Origin: Gammaproteobacteria bacterium
GTDB taxonomy: Bacteria > Pseudomonadota > Gammaproteobacteria > Nitrosococcales > Methylophagaceae
Length of the DNA: 44,651 nt
Assembly: GCA_028598975.1 (NCBI GenBank)
Contig: JAQRMU010000050.1
Span: forward strand, 1-44,651
Direction of reading: 5' to 3'
Below the pieces are notes generated by a model, which had not been told where the DNA came from, made no database searches, and saw nothing but the letters and a program-made list of their open reading frames with translations. A program made the position numbers and the translations under genes. Shown here piece by piece: positions 18,313-27,811 of this stretch (position 1 is the first letter of the stretch; each line of letters opens with the position of its first letter).

Positions 18313-19481
18313 GCTGACACCTCCTTAGCTGATGACACTGCTTGTCGAGCCGCATCGGTTAAGTCTTGTGCAACACGAATATTCATACCGCTTGAGGCTA
18401 ATAATTCACGCCCCTGTTCAGCATTTGTACCTTCAAGTCGAACAATAACCGGTAAAGACAGTTCCACATCTTTCGCAGCTTGAATAATGCCTTCTGCAAT
18501 CAAATCACAACGTACAATTCCACCAAAGATATTCACTAATATTGATTTCACTTTTTTATCTGACAAAATCAACTTAAATGCCTCTGCAACACGATCAGCA
18601 GTTGTACCACCGCCGACATCAAGGAAATTAGCAGGTTGCCCCCCTTCTTTTTGAATGAGATCCATTGTTGCCATTGCTAAGCCCGCTCCATTCACCATAC
18701 AAGCTACCTCACCATCAAGTGAGATATAGTTCAAACCAAATTGCTGTGCCACAACTTCTGCTTCATCCTCTTGGGTAGCATCAAACATTGCCGCCAATTC
18801 AGTATGTCTAAACAGCGCGTTATCATCTAGGTTTAACTTGGCATCAACGGCGAGTAATTCTTCATCACCCGTTACAACTAGGGGGTTAATTTCAACTAAA
18901 TTGACATCATTTTCTGTAAACAACCCGTACAGACCTTGCATAACAGTTTGCAGTTGTTTGAATGTATTGCCTTTTAATCCCAAGAAAAATCCTGCTTGGC
19001 GACATTGGTATGATTGTAAACCTACAACAGGATCAACAAATAAGTTCAAGATAGCCTCGGGAGAGGCTTCAGCAACGGCTTCAATATCCATTCCACCTTG
19101 GGCTGAAATCATGAACACAACCCGCTGGGTAACCCGATCAACCAATACAGCTAAATAAAGTTCACGTTGAATATCAGAAGGCTTCTCAACTAAAACTTGG
19201 TTAACTGGTAAACCGTGTTCTGTTGTTTGATGCGTCACTAACTGTCGTCCCAACATATCGTAGGCTGCATCTGCAACACCATCTAAGGTATCAATAACCT
19301 TCACACCGCCCGCTTTACCTCGGCCACCCGCATGAACTTGTGCTTTAACGACCCAACGATCGCCTCCAAGTTGTTCCGCTGCTTGTCGAGCTTGTGAACC
19401 ACTTGATACCGCCTGACCTTGAGGAGTCTGGATACCATAGCGGCTAAATAATTGTTTGGCCTGAAATTCATGCAGGTTCAT
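18309..19481 (-). CDS. sucC: Succinyl-CoA synthetase, beta subunit
   Basis: This 390-residue subunit starts with [17 protein letters not shown], followed by an ATP-grasp domain ([37 protein letters not shown]) and a C-terminal CoA-ligase domain ([29 protein letters not shown]). It pairs with SucD in the TCA cycle. It is the first gene of the sucCD-nadE-glnB run. The sucAB genes are not adjacent. The 150-base region upstream is shared with the divergent pip gene, and no clear ribosome-binding site was found. Confidence 0.97.
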   Translation of the reverse strand: MNLHEFQAKQLFSRYGIQTPQGQAVSSGSQARQAAEQLGGDRWVVKAQVHAGGRGKAGGVKVIDTLDGVADAAYDMLGRQLVTHQTTEHGLPVNQVLVEKPSDIQRELYLAVLVDRVTQRVVFMISAQGGMDIEAVAEASPEAILNLFVDPVVGLQSYQCRQAGFFLGLKGNTFKQLQTVMQGLYGLFTENDVNLVEINPLVVTGDEELLAVDAKLNLDDNALFRHTELAAMFDATQEDEAEVVAQQFGLNYISLDGEVACMVNGAGLAMATMDLIQKEGGQPANFLDVGGGTTADRVAEAFKLILSDKKVKSILVNIFGGIVRCDLIAEGIIQAAKDVELSLPVIVRLEGTNAEQGRELLASSGMNIRVAQDLTDAARQAVSSAKEVSA

Positions 19482-19601
19482 TGAGTGTATGCCTTCATTA
19501 ACTTTTGGATATGTAACAGTAAGTGTTCTGTCATCTCTAACCGCATATTCTCTCGCAATAGCGTAATAATTACCATTACTTCATTATGATCTAAGCTCGC
19601 G

Positions 19602-19610
19602 TGGTATAGT
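19602..19610 (+). promoter_or_regulatory. Candidate extended -10 promoter of pip
   Basis: TGGTATAGT combines a TGn extension with a five-of-six match to TATAAT. Transcription would start near 19617, about 27 bases before the chosen pip ATG. No strong -35 box was found. Confidence 0.35.
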
Positions 19611-19643
19611 TCTGCGCAACATCGTCGACATTTGAGAACAGTC

Positions 19644-20633
19644 ATGATCCCGCTTTATCCAGAAATTGAACCTTATGCCACCCACTCGATTGAGATGGAA
19701 CCCCTTAGTAATGGCTTGCACCATCAAGTGTATGTCGAAGAATGTGGAAACCCAGAAGGTATTCCTATTGTCTTCCTACATGGCGGCCCTGGTTCTGGCT
19801 GTCGACCACAACATCGTTGTTATTTTGATCCCGAACTTTACCGTATTATTCTCTTTGACCAGCGTGGTTGCGGGCGTTCTGCACCACATGGTGAATTAGA
19901 AAACAATACAACCTCATACCTTATTGCTGATATGGAAACGATTCGCCAACAACTTAATGTTCATAGTTGGATTATTTTTGGTGGCTCTTGGGGAGCAACA
20001 TTAGGCTTATGTTATTCACAACAACACCCAGAAAAAGTCTTAGCCATGGTGCTTCGCGGTGTTTTTCTTGGTCGCCAACAAGATATCGACTGGGTTTATG
20101 CTGAAGGTGGCGCCTCTAAATTATTTCCAGATGCTTGGCACAACCTCGTTAAACATCTACCTCTTACAGAGCATAAACAGCCATTAAAAGCCTATTATCA
20201 ACAACTCACCCACACCGATGAAGTGCACCAAATGGCGGCAGCAAAAACGCTGCAAGTCTGGGAGTCAACCATCGTCACCTTACGTGATTCTGAATATCAA
20301 CATGATCATACAAAAGATCCTAGTCCTCTTGCTCACTCGCGCATTCAGCTTCACTTTGCATTAAATCAGTGTTTTATTTCGGACGGTGCCATTTTAGATC
20401 ATATTGACTCCATCAGAGATATTCCAACGATCATTATTCATGGTCGTTATGATATTGTCTGTCCAATTCAGCAATCATGGGAACTGCATCACGCTTGGCC
20501 AGAAACGAAGCTTTCCATTATTCCCATGGCAGGCCATGCGGCAGGTGAACCGGCATTAATTGATGCTCTCGTTACGGCAACACGTAATATTGCCAAACAA
20601 ATTCAGCCTCATATGAATAAACCTCCAGCATGA
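19644..20633 (+). CDS. pip: Proline iminopeptidase
   Basis: This alpha/beta-hydrolase of 329 residues (from ATG 19644) releases N-terminal proline from peptides. Visible are the oxyanion HGGPGSGC (46-53), DQRGCGRS, the nucleophile elbow GGSWG (Ser115), a late Asp in GRYDIVCP and a late His in MAGHAAGE. The N-terminus LYPEIEPY is typical of Pip. An in-frame TTG at 19632 is possible but less likely, since the family normally starts a few residues before LYPEIEPY. The stop overlaps the dtd start by four bases. Confidence 0.93.
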   Translation: MIPLYPEIEPYATHSIEMEPLSNGLHHQVYVEECGNPEGIPIVFLHGGPGSGCRPQHRCYFDPELYRIILFDQRGCGRSAPHGELENNTTSYLIADMETIRQQLNVHSWIIFGGSWGATLGLCYSQQHPEKVLAMVLRGVFLGRQQDIDWVYAEGGASKLFPDAWHNLVKHLPLTEHKQPLKAYYQQLTHTDEVHQMAAAKTLQVWESTIVTLRDSEYQHDHTKDPSPLAHSRIQLHFALNQCFISDGAILDHIDSIRDIPTIIIHGRYDIVCPIQQSWELHHAWPETKLSIIPMAGHAAGEPALIDALVTATRNIAKQIQPHMNKPPA

Positions 20634-21070
20634 TAGCCTTATTACAACGCGTTCAATCATCACGTGTCAGAGTTGATGGGCAAGACATTGCACACATAGA
20701 AAAGGGGCTCTTAGTTTTTATTGGTGTAGAACGTGGTGATACACAAAGCCAAGCGGATAAATTACTCGCAAAATTATTGGCCTACCGAGTGTTTGCAGAT
20801 GAGAATGATAAGATGAACTTGTCATTACATGATATTAAAGGTGGCTTATTACTCGTTCCTCAATTTACATTGGCAGCAGATACATCCAAAGGCTTACGTC
20901 CAAGTTTTACGCCTGCGGCACCATCGAGTGACGGTAAACTATTATTTGATTATTTCTGCATTCAAGCGAAGCAACAACACCATAGTGTAGAAACAGGGCA
21001 GTTTGGTGCCGACATGCAAGTGTCACTCACTAATGATGGTCCTGTCACATTCTGGTTACATGTTCGGTAA
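20630..21070 (+). CDS. dtd: D-aminoacyl-tRNA deacylase
   Basis: This 146-residue enzyme hydrolyses D-aminoacyl-tRNAs and protects translation from D-amino acids. The family core is clear: MIALLQRV at the start, [16 protein letters not shown] at about 78-93 and [12 protein letters not shown] near the end, including the Gly-Pro pair of the chiral-proofreading pocket. The residue before QFTL is Pro77, where E. coli Dtd has Ser77 (SQFTL). That Ser is not universally conserved, so activity is still expected. It overlaps pip by four bases, an arrangement seen in other proteobacteria. Confidence 0.95.
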   Translation: MIALLQRVQSSRVRVDGQDIAHIEKGLLVFIGVERGDTQSQADKLLAKLLAYRVFADENDKMNLSLHDIKGGLLLVPQFTLAADTSKGLRPSFTPAAPSSDGKLLFDYFCIQAKQQHHSVETGQFGADMQVSLTNDGPVTFWLHVR

Positions 21071-21189
21071 AGACTTGATAGTCTAACAACTCAAGAATTC
21101 ACTCTCTGTCCATTACGCCTTGCTCTGATGTTCATGCTAAACTCTGTCACCTTTCCCCTTCCGTCACTAGGCTATATAGGCTGCTCCAT

Positions 21190-21810
21190 ATGCGAATCTT
21201 ACGACATTTCTTAATTGGTTTATTTTTAACTATTGCTGGTATTGCCGCTCTAATGTTAATTCCTTCCAAGCAAGCAGTAGCGCCCATGCCATGGGAAGTC
21301 ACGGTTATGCCTGATGGGAATAGTAAGGTATTTGGCATTCATATTGGCACAACAACATACCGCCAAGCACAGGAGAAACTCCGTATCTATGGTAAAACCG
21401 CCATATTCACTCAAGAAGGAGTGCCACATACTGCTGAGGCTTTTTTTAATAGTATTAACCTTGGCGGCTTATCTGCAAAGCTTGTTCTTAATTTAGAGGT
21501 ACCTGCATCCCATATTGACGGCATGGTTTCAAGAGCAATGGAGTCGAGATTACAACCCAGTGGTGCTCATCGCTATGAGCTGAATAATGATGATAATGCC
21601 AGTTTGCTCAATGCACCTATTACAGCTATTACCTATATCCCATCGGTTAGACTAGATGCTGAAATGGTTCGTTACCGTTTTGGTAATGCAGATACAGTTG
21701 AACTGGATAGTGAGAATCCAGCCACAGAAATCTGGCTTTATAATGAGTTAGGACTAGCCATTAGAATGACTGAAGGTGAAAAGACAATACTTGAATATCA
21801 ACTACACTGA
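21190..21810 (+). CDS. Unrecognised membrane-anchored or secreted protein
   Basis: This 206-residue protein was not assigned to a named family. It has one N-terminal hydrophobic helix (about 5-24) that could be a membrane anchor or signal. The rest (PWEVTVMPDGNSKVFGIHIG and onward) is a mixed alpha/beta domain with no cysteines and no obvious catalytic motif. Its coding sequence looks intact: long, well composed and behind a TAGG sequence 9 bases from the ATG. The stop region overlaps the convergent EAL remnant by 9 bases. It may be cotranscribed with pip-dtd. Related unnamed proteins with a WEVxVxPDGxSxVFGxxLG start probably exist in other gammaproteobacteria, from memory only. Confidence 0.75.
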   Translation: MRILRHFLIGLFLTIAGIAALMLIPSKQAVAPMPWEVTVMPDGNSKVFGIHIGTTTYRQAQEKLRIYGKTAIFTQEGVPHTAEAFFNSINLGGLSAKLVLNLEVPASHIDGMVSRAMESRLQPSGAHRYELNNDDNASLLNAPITAITYIPSVRLDAEMVRYRFGNADTVELDSENPATEIWLYNELGLAIRMTEGEKTILEYQLH

Positions 21811-22077
21811 GTATTGTTCACTAATGAGTGGTTTTATATTTGCTTGGTCAACAAAGTCACTGAACGAATCAAAGTCTAAAGGTTTACTAAAGTAATATCC
21901 TTGCACTTTTTCACAGCCATGTGTTTGTAAGAATTCTAACTGTTCTTTAGTCTCTACACCTTCTGCAACAACTCGTAATTGTAGGCGACGAGACATAGCT
22001 AGGATCGCATCAACAATCGCAGCATCATCCGCATCAATGGTTACATCTCGAACAAAAGACCGGTCAATTTTTAACAC
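21802..22077 (-). pseudogene. C-terminal remnant of an EAL (c-di-GMP phosphodiesterase) domain
   Basis: From the GTG at 22075-22077 the reading gives 91 residues that match only the last third of an EAL domain: VLKIDRSFVRD, then AAIVDAILAMSRRLQLRVVAEGVET, then GCEKVQGYYFSKPL. The EAL motif itself and most catalytic metal ligands are missing. In the adjacent +1 frame, the truncated HAMP receptor ends within a few bases. Both pieces therefore derive from one HAMP-GGDEF-EAL protein whose middle was deleted, with the frame lost at the junction. It is unlikely to be active. Confidence 0.85.
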
Positions 22078-23387
22078 ACCTGAAGCGAATCTTTTGCATC
22101 CGCTAAGTCATCCATCAAATTCTGGGTATTATCAGCAAATAAATTAAAATCCGTTGCCAGTACCGCAAACTCACTTTTACCTGATCTTATTTTAAGTCGA
22201 GTATCAAACTCTTCCGAAGACAACGCATGCATAGCACTGCGTAGCTCTGCCAAAGGTGTATTAATGCGTTGTGAGATTGAGAGAATAAAGCGAACCATTC
22301 CCAAAGTGATCAAAATACTTAATATGATAATGACCCACCACGCTCTTTCAGCAACAAGAACAGATTTGTTCACCGTCTGTAAACTTTGACCACTTACTAA
22401 ACTGGATAGCTGATTTAATTTTGCAGTGATGATTTTTAAAATAGAAATTGAATGTTGCTGCCCCAACATCAACAACTGATTGTTCTGTAGTTGTTTGAGT
22501 CTTAAATTATAAACAGCCGACTCACCTTCAACAACTATTCGCATCAACTCTAAAATATCGTGTTCTAAGACTTCAGTCATTGTGAATAATTCACTATCAA
22601 ACTGCAGCTTACCTTTTAGCTGAGTAATATCTGCGGCTAATATTGATTCATGCTGACGAATATCATTATCTCGAATACTTAATAAATTATCTGCATTATC
22701 AGACTGCAAAAGATTCTGTGTTAAGTAACTGATATTAAGAACATTTAACCGTACAGATTGACTCCGTTTTTGAATGGAATCTTGTTCACTGAAAATAGCA
22801 TTATCCATATGAGGATCAGAATTAGTTTTTGTAAGCGATAAACGTCTTGCTCGTTTACTTCGACTAACCTGGAGATTGATCCTGCCAGAAATAGCCTCTA
22901 CTTGATTCTGTATTTTTTGCTCTAATTTCTCCACAGTACCAGTTTGTAGTTGTAGCTGGCTTCGCAATCTATGTTGACCACGCATTAAATCTAATAATTG
23001 ACTATCCACGTCTAAAAAACGTAGGTAATTATCTTGTAGAGAATTAACAATATCAGTGCCTTGCTCACTCTCACCGACTGTTCCCAACATATTATTCCAC
23101 TGCTGAGAAAACTCATCTTCTAAATATGTTCTAGGAGTTATTGCATTAATTTCTTCCAGTGAATTTGATGCGATTATTTGTTTTTGTCGAGTGATAAATG
23201 AAAAAGAAATCGCATTAATTTGCCGACTTGCATCTTCCATTGGAAGCACATTATCCGTTAAATTATTCTGCGTATCTGAAAAAACATTATTGGTATAGAT
23301 CGCTACAGAAGCAATAACAATAATTGCAAAAATGGTTGCAAACGACCACAACTGAAGTAGATTCCTAATACTCCAACTCTTAAACAT
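22071..23387 (-). pseudogene. Truncated membrane receptor (periplasmic sensor plus HAMP) that lost its GGDEF-EAL output
   Basis: The ORF encodes 438 residues from ATG 23387 (442 from ATG 23399; 23387 has a TGGAA about 7 bases upstream). It has a transmembrane helix near residues 14-34, a long helical periplasmic region (about 35-345) with coiled-coil segments, a second transmembrane helix (WWVIIILSILITLGMVRFIL) and a HAMP domain (RINTPLAELRSAM, then SEFAVLATDFN). It stops at DAKDSLQVC, right where a GGDEF domain should begin. The EAL tail continues in another frame. It lies 14 bases after the substrate-binding-protein gene, suggesting that the pair once sensed a periplasmic ligand and tuned c-di-GMP. 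A receptor stub may still be made. Confidence 0.8.
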
Positions 23388-23401
23388 GAAACATTCCATT
23401 C

Positions 23402-24602
23402 TTATTCATGTTTTTTTCCTTTCATATTTTCATCAGGCATCATTTTCCAATTAAAATCTTCAAATAAACCTGAGTTTAATTTTGTTAACCACAACTTATG
23501 TATTGCTTGATGCTCTGATTTATTGAAGTAAATATCTAAGCCTAAACCAATGTCAATTCCATTTAATGATTCAATCCCATCAATGATACTTTCCTTAGTA
23601 ATGTCACCTTTTACTTGAAGTAAACCTTGATGGAAAATCTTGGCAATAATAAAGCCCTCTAGAGAGACGGTGTTTGCCTCTAGAGATGAATCAAACTCGC
23701 CCAATGCAGAAAGATACTCATTTACAATAGGTAGTGACGACGTCATGTTAGGTACAACTTGCATCACAATAACATTTTCAATTTCCTTAGAGAGCGCGTT
23801 CAGTAAAGAGTGCCCCCCCCACAAACGAAACATTAAGAAACCAAATATTTGGCAGTTCTTGATTTAGCAGCTCAATAAACTTAGCGGATGGCGCATAACC
23901 TCCAGCCATAATCACAGCTTTAGGAGTAACCGGCGCATCTAAAAATGCTGCAACAGCATCTTCAACATTAAGGGTATTACGTGTATAACGACCATGCACT
24001 AATAAATCTACATCTTTAAAACCATGACTATCTAACGCATTAATCGCACCATAATAAGCGCCATCACCATAGCCATCTCGTTGCGTAAAGAATGCAATTT
24101 CTTCAGGTTTAATCCCTGACAAGATCAGTCCATTAATCATTTCTGCCGTTTCTTCAGCATAGCTGGGGCGATAATTAATAATATAACGATTAACAGGTTC
24201 GGCTCTTAATACCCCACCACCTGAAAAGGCTCCAAATAATAGCGTCTTTTTTTCTTGTGCAATGGGTACAGTCACAATTGCCGTTGGAGTACCCACATTC
24301 CCCAAGATAGCGAGCACCTTCGTATCATCGATCAATTTACGCATATTCTGCGCTGCGCGCTCAGGCTCATAACCATCATCATGAACTATAAACTCAAGTG
24401 TGCGCCCTTGCACTCCACCTTGCTTATTTACTAAACGGAAATAACTTTCAATACCCGCTCGCATGTCATTACCTAGTGTAGCTGCAGGTCCTGTTAATAC
24501 CGCTGTCATACCTAGTTTTATTGGCTCAGCAGCATAACCTAACGATAAGTTCAATAATAAGGCGACTGAGACAATCCATTGTTTAAGATTTAGCGTTATC
24601 AT
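23402..24602 (-). pseudogene. Periplasmic substrate-binding protein (Peripla_BP_6/LivJ-like), frameshifted in a G8 tract
   Basis: The first part (ATG 24602 to the stop at 23787) has a signal peptide (to LGYAAEP) and a type I periplasmic-binding fold of the branched-chain amino-acid class: IKLGMTAVLTGPAATLGNDM, VHDDGYEPERAAQNMRKLI and FFTQRDGYGDGAYYGA. The second part (to 23402) continues the same fold in another frame (IENVIVMQVVPN and onward). The frames part at eight consecutive G (plus strand 23813-23820). Seven would restore one ORF of about 399 residues, a normal family length. No permease or ATPase genes are adjacent, so a sensing partner of the receptor downstream is likelier than transport. 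The start overlaps ccoS by 20 bases. Confidence 0.88.
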
Positions 24603-24780
24603 TCTCTTCCGTTTTGTTTGAATTGTTTGTTTTAGAAACAGGCTTATCATCCATTAAAATTCGATTTGCAGCACCATCCATATCATCATATTGACCACTT
24701 TTCACAGCCCAGAAAAAAATAGCAACACCAATAATTCCTAGCAATAACATGCCTGGCAACAGACCGTAGATAACTTCCAC
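24583..24780 (-). CDS. ccoS: cbb3 oxidase maturation protein CcoS
   Basis: The GTG at 24778-24780, with AGAGG 7 bases upstream and 4 bases after the ccoI stop, gives a 65-residue protein. It has one transmembrane helix (GLLPGMLLLGIIGVAIFFWAV) followed by KSGQYDDMDGAANRILMDD, the CcoS signature. Longer in-frame readings start inside ccoI and are less likely. CcoS is needed to insert heme or copper into CcoN. The Ser/Asn/Lys-rich tail (about 20 residues) is longer than minimal. It ends the ccoGHIS operon, and its 3' end overlaps the binding-protein gene. Confidence 0.9.
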   Translation of the reverse strand: MEVIYGLLPGMLLLGIIGVAIFFWAVKSGQYDDMDGAANRILMDDKPVSKTNNSNKTEENDNAKS

Positions 24781-24784
24781 TTTA

Positions 24785-27217
24785 TTACCTCTTAAAAAAA
24801 CGTTTAATTCTTGCCGCATTGCCTATAACTAATAAAGAGCTAATAGGCATTGTTAGAGCAGCAACAAGTGGGCTGACTAAAGACATCATAGCTAGGGGAA
24901 CCATAACGATATTATAACTAATAGACAAGCTAATATTTTGTTTGATTGTTCGCAAGGTTCGCCGTGCTAGCTCTCTTGCATCAGCGACCTTATGCAATTC
25001 ATTATGTGACAGTACAATATCAGCACTTTCTATGGAGACATCGGTCCCTGATGATAAGGCAATCCCCACATCAGCTTGAATCAAAGCGGGGGAATCATTA
25101 ATACCATCACCTACCATAGCGACAATTTCACCTCGCTGTTGCAAGCTTCGCACTACATCAGCCTTATCCTTTGGTAGGACCTCTGCTTGCCGTTCAATAT
25201 CTCCTAGTGTTGCCGTAACAGCCTCTACAACTGATTGTTTATCGCCACTTAATACCGTGACAGTAACCCCCTGACTTTTCAAAGAAGAAATCATTTCCTT
25301 AGCATCATCTTTCAACTGATCAGCCAAGCCTATTATTCCCTCTACTACGCCATTAATAGCAATAAAAATACAACTAATGCCTTGCTGTTCTAATTCCTTT
25401 ATCCGATTTTCCTTAGTCTCTAAGCCATTTATTCCTAACCGTTCTAACCACGCACGCGTTCCAACTGACACTTGTTTATTATCAACCACTGCTTGCACCC
25501 CTTGGCCCGGCGAGGATGTAAAGTTAGATATGTCAGATAATAATAATTTTTTTTCTAATGCCGTAGCCATTACCGCCTTAGCAATACCATGTTCTGAATG
25601 CTGCTCTACGGATGCTGCTGATAGTAATAAGGCATCCGCTGTCATATCAGTAAAGGTTTCAATCGTAACAACCTTTAACTCACCTTCCGTTAACGTCCCC
25701 GTTTTATCAAATACAAAATGTGTCACCTTTGATAAAAACTCTAATGCAGCTCCTTGCTTAATTAAAATACCTTCATTCGCACCAACTCCTGTTGCAACAG
25801 CAACCGACATTGGTGTTGCTAAACCAAAGGCACAAGGGCAGGTGATAATTAATACTGACGTTGCTGCCAATAAAGCCTGTTCAAAGTCAAATTGATACCA
25901 ATATAGGAAGGTAAAAACAGACAATGAAAGTGTTATTACAACAAACCATGGCACAATTCTATCTGCTGTACACTGAATAGGTGCTTTTGATGCTTGGGCA
26001 TCTTCCATTAAAGACACTATTTTAGACAACGCTGTGTTGCGTAACACGTGCTCAGCTTTTACAGTGAATGCACCTTCACCATTAATACTGCCTGCAACCA
26101 CCTGATCTTCCAACGTTTTAACAATAGGGAGTGACTCCCCCGTTAACATCGATTCATCAACCGCACTTTGGCCATCAACGATTACACCGTCAACTGGTAT
26201 TTTCTCTCCTGGTTTCACCAGAATAGAATCACCAATTTTTACAGCTCTAATTGGTACAATCTTAGCTACTCCATCAGTAATAACAGTTGCAAGTTTAGGT
26301 TGTAATTCTAATAAACGTGATGTCGCAGATAATGCCTGCCGCTTAGAAATAGCTTCTAAATAACGGCCAACTAAAATAACAAATAAAAAGTTAACAACCG
26401 TATCAAAATAAACATCACCTCTTGTCGATCCTGTGACTGTTATATAAGTTGAATAAGCATACGTTGCTGTAGCACCAATCGCGATAGGAAGATCCATCGT
26501 TAGATAGCGCCTACGTAAACCTATTATTGCATTACGTAAAAAAGGATAACCAGCATAGAGTAATGTTGGGGTTGCAATTAGAAAACCGATCCAATGAAAC
26601 CAATTCTTGAACTCACCTTCATCTGCTCCACTATATAGAGCAATAGAAATCCACATCAGGTTCATCATTGCAAAACCAGCAAAGGCCATGCGGTAGAGCA
26701 ATGATCTATGTCGATTTGCTAGCGCGCCTTCGGCCGTATCTGGGTCAAATGGAACGGCGGCATAACCGATCTTTCCTAGCGCTTTTAAGACTGTTGATAG
26801 CGTTGTCGAATTATTATTCCACTTCAAGCGTAAGCGTTTGGAAGTTAAATTAACTTCTGCTGAAACAACACCTAGCTGTCTAGAAAGTGAATGTTCAATA
26901 AGCCACACACAGGCCGCACAGTGAATTCCTTCAACAAGAAGATTTATCGTTCGAAGTTCACCATCCGTATCAACATAATCAGATTGAACCTCATCAAGAT
27001 CATACGCTGCAACTTCAGAAGATAATTCAGGTGGAGGAGACAGAGTCTCACCCTCAGGTGTTTTTTGGTAGAAACTCTCAAGACCAGCATCATAAATAGT
27101 CTGACAGACTGTTTGACAAGCAAAGCAACAAAACTCATGTTGTTTGCTAGCAATATCAGCAGTAAAAACCCCTTCTTCTACTACCGGCAAACTACAGTGA
27201 TAACAATGTATAGACAA
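24785..27217 (-). CDS. ccoI: CcoI/FixI copper-transporting P1B-type ATPase
   Basis: This 810-residue ATPase supplies copper for the CcoN binuclear centre. It has an N-terminal cysteine-rich metal-binding domain (C5/C8, C30/C31/C34), an HMA domain with GIHCAAC (C100, C103) and about eight transmembrane helices with the ion-channel CPC at 460-462. The actuator domain has TGES and the phosphorylation site is DKTGTLT (D504); [10 protein letters not shown] marks the nucleotide hinge. This domain set is the CcoI/FixI (CopA2) subtype. The start is a TTG with no evident Shine-Dalgarno: the frame is closed upstream by TGA and no ATG fits the expected N-terminus, so translation may be low. Confidence 0.95.
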   Translation of the reverse strand: MSIHCYHCSLPVVEEGVFTADIASKQHEFCCFACQTVCQTIYDAGLESFYQKTPEGETLSPPPELSSEVAAYDLDEVQSDYVDTDGELRTINLLVEGIHCAACVWLIEHSLSRQLGVVSAEVNLTSKRLRLKWNNNSTTLSTVLKALGKIGYAAVPFDPDTAEGALANRHRSLLYRMAFAGFAMMNLMWISIALYSGADEGEFKNWFHWIGFLIATPTLLYAGYPFLRNAIIGLRRRYLTMDLPIAIGATATYAYSTYITVTGSTRGDVYFDTVVNFLFVILVGRYLEAISKRQALSATSRLLELQPKLATVITDGVAKIVPIRAVKIGDSILVKPGEKIPVDGVIVDGQSAVDESMLTGESLPIVKTLEDQVVAGSINGEGAFTVKAEHVLRNTALSKIVSLMEDAQASKAPIQCTADRIVPWFVVITLSLSVFTFLYWYQFDFEQALLAATSVLIITCPCAFGLATPMSVAVATGVGANEGILIKQGAALEFLSKVTHFVFDKTGTLTEGELKVVTIETFTDMTADALLLSAASVEQHSEHGIAKAVMATALEKKLLLSDISNFTSSPGQGVQAVVDNKQVSVGTRAWLERLGINGLETKENRIKELEQQGISCIFIAINGVVEGIIGLADQLKDDAKEMISSLKSQGVTVTVLSGDKQSVVEAVTATLGDIERQAEVLPKDKADVVRSLQQRGEIVAMVGDGINDSPALIQADVGIALSSGTDVSIESADIVLSHNELHKVADARELARRTLRTIKQNISLSISYNIVMVPLAMMSLVSPLVAALTMPISSLLVIGNAARIKRFFKR

Positions 27218-27286
27218 GATTTCTGTTCACGTTGGAAAACAAGGCAATACCTTACCACATGGGCATGATTTCCGTACTAAATATCA

Positions 27287-27790
27287 TTATGGTGCGATAG
27301 TAATTCGCTTATGCATGACAAACTCTTTTCCACCCTCTACAGCTTCGACAACTAAATCCCACGTGCCAGGCAAGTTGAAACTTAACTCAGTTTCATACAT
27401 TCCTGGTTTAGAGTTTGTCATAGAAGCTGAAAAGTCTGCTTTTGCATCCGATGGACGGTATGCTTTGATCATCACTGAATCTAAAGCTAAAGAAGTTGAA
27501 TTTTTTCCTTGAAGCAATACTTCGTATTTCTGAGTTTGGTTAACACGTGTTTTAGTAGGTATAAAAAACGCACCACTCCAACCTAGTGCTTTTTGTTGCT
27601 TAATTTTTTTCTGAATTTGTTCATAGTTTTCACCATTTTCATAAAAGTTTTTATCTACCAAACTTGGTGGTGACTGAAATGCTAAATAAATGAACACAGC
27701 ATTCATTGACACAAATGTGAGTACAAATAGTATTATTGCAAGTACCCATGGGTTCTTCAGGGCTTCTTTATTACTCTGTGATATATTCAT
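27287..27790 (-). CDS. ccoH: CcoH/FixH, cbb3 oxidase assembly protein
   Basis: This 167-residue protein has a single N-terminal transmembrane helix (about 14-34) preceded by KNPWVLAI. The FixH periplasmic domain (DKNFYENGENYEQ, then MYETELSFNLPGTWDLVVEA) follows. FixH/CcoH associates with assembling cbb3 oxidase and with the CcoI copper ATPase. It lies between ccoG and ccoI in the usual order. Confidence 0.92.
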   Translation of the reverse strand: MNISQSNKEALKNPWVLAIILFVLTFVSMNAVFIYLAFQSPPSLVDKNFYENGENYEQIQKKIKQQKALGWSGAFFIPTKTRVNQTQKYEVLLQGKNSTSLALDSVMIKAYRPSDAKADFSASMTNSKPGMYETELSFNLPGTWDLVVEAVEGGKEFVMHKRITIAP

Positions 27791-27811
27791 ATTTTATCTA
27801 ATTTAATCTCT

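Noticed and set aside
19632-19643. TTG start for pip
   Set aside because: The ATG 12 bases downstream matches the usual Pip N-terminus; the TTG would add four residues without better ribosome-binding support.
22071-22085. A programmed frameshift joining the HAMP receptor to the EAL tail
   Set aside because: No slippery heptamer is obvious, and even a perfect frameshift would yield a protein with no GGDEF domain and no catalytic EAL residues, so deletion is the simpler reading.
25377-25895. 172-codon plus-strand ORF opposite ccoI
   Set aside because: It lies fully antisense to a clear ccoI reading with all catalytic motifs; its composition (Ser/Asn/Thr/Val-rich) is that of an antisense shadow and it has no ribosome-binding site.
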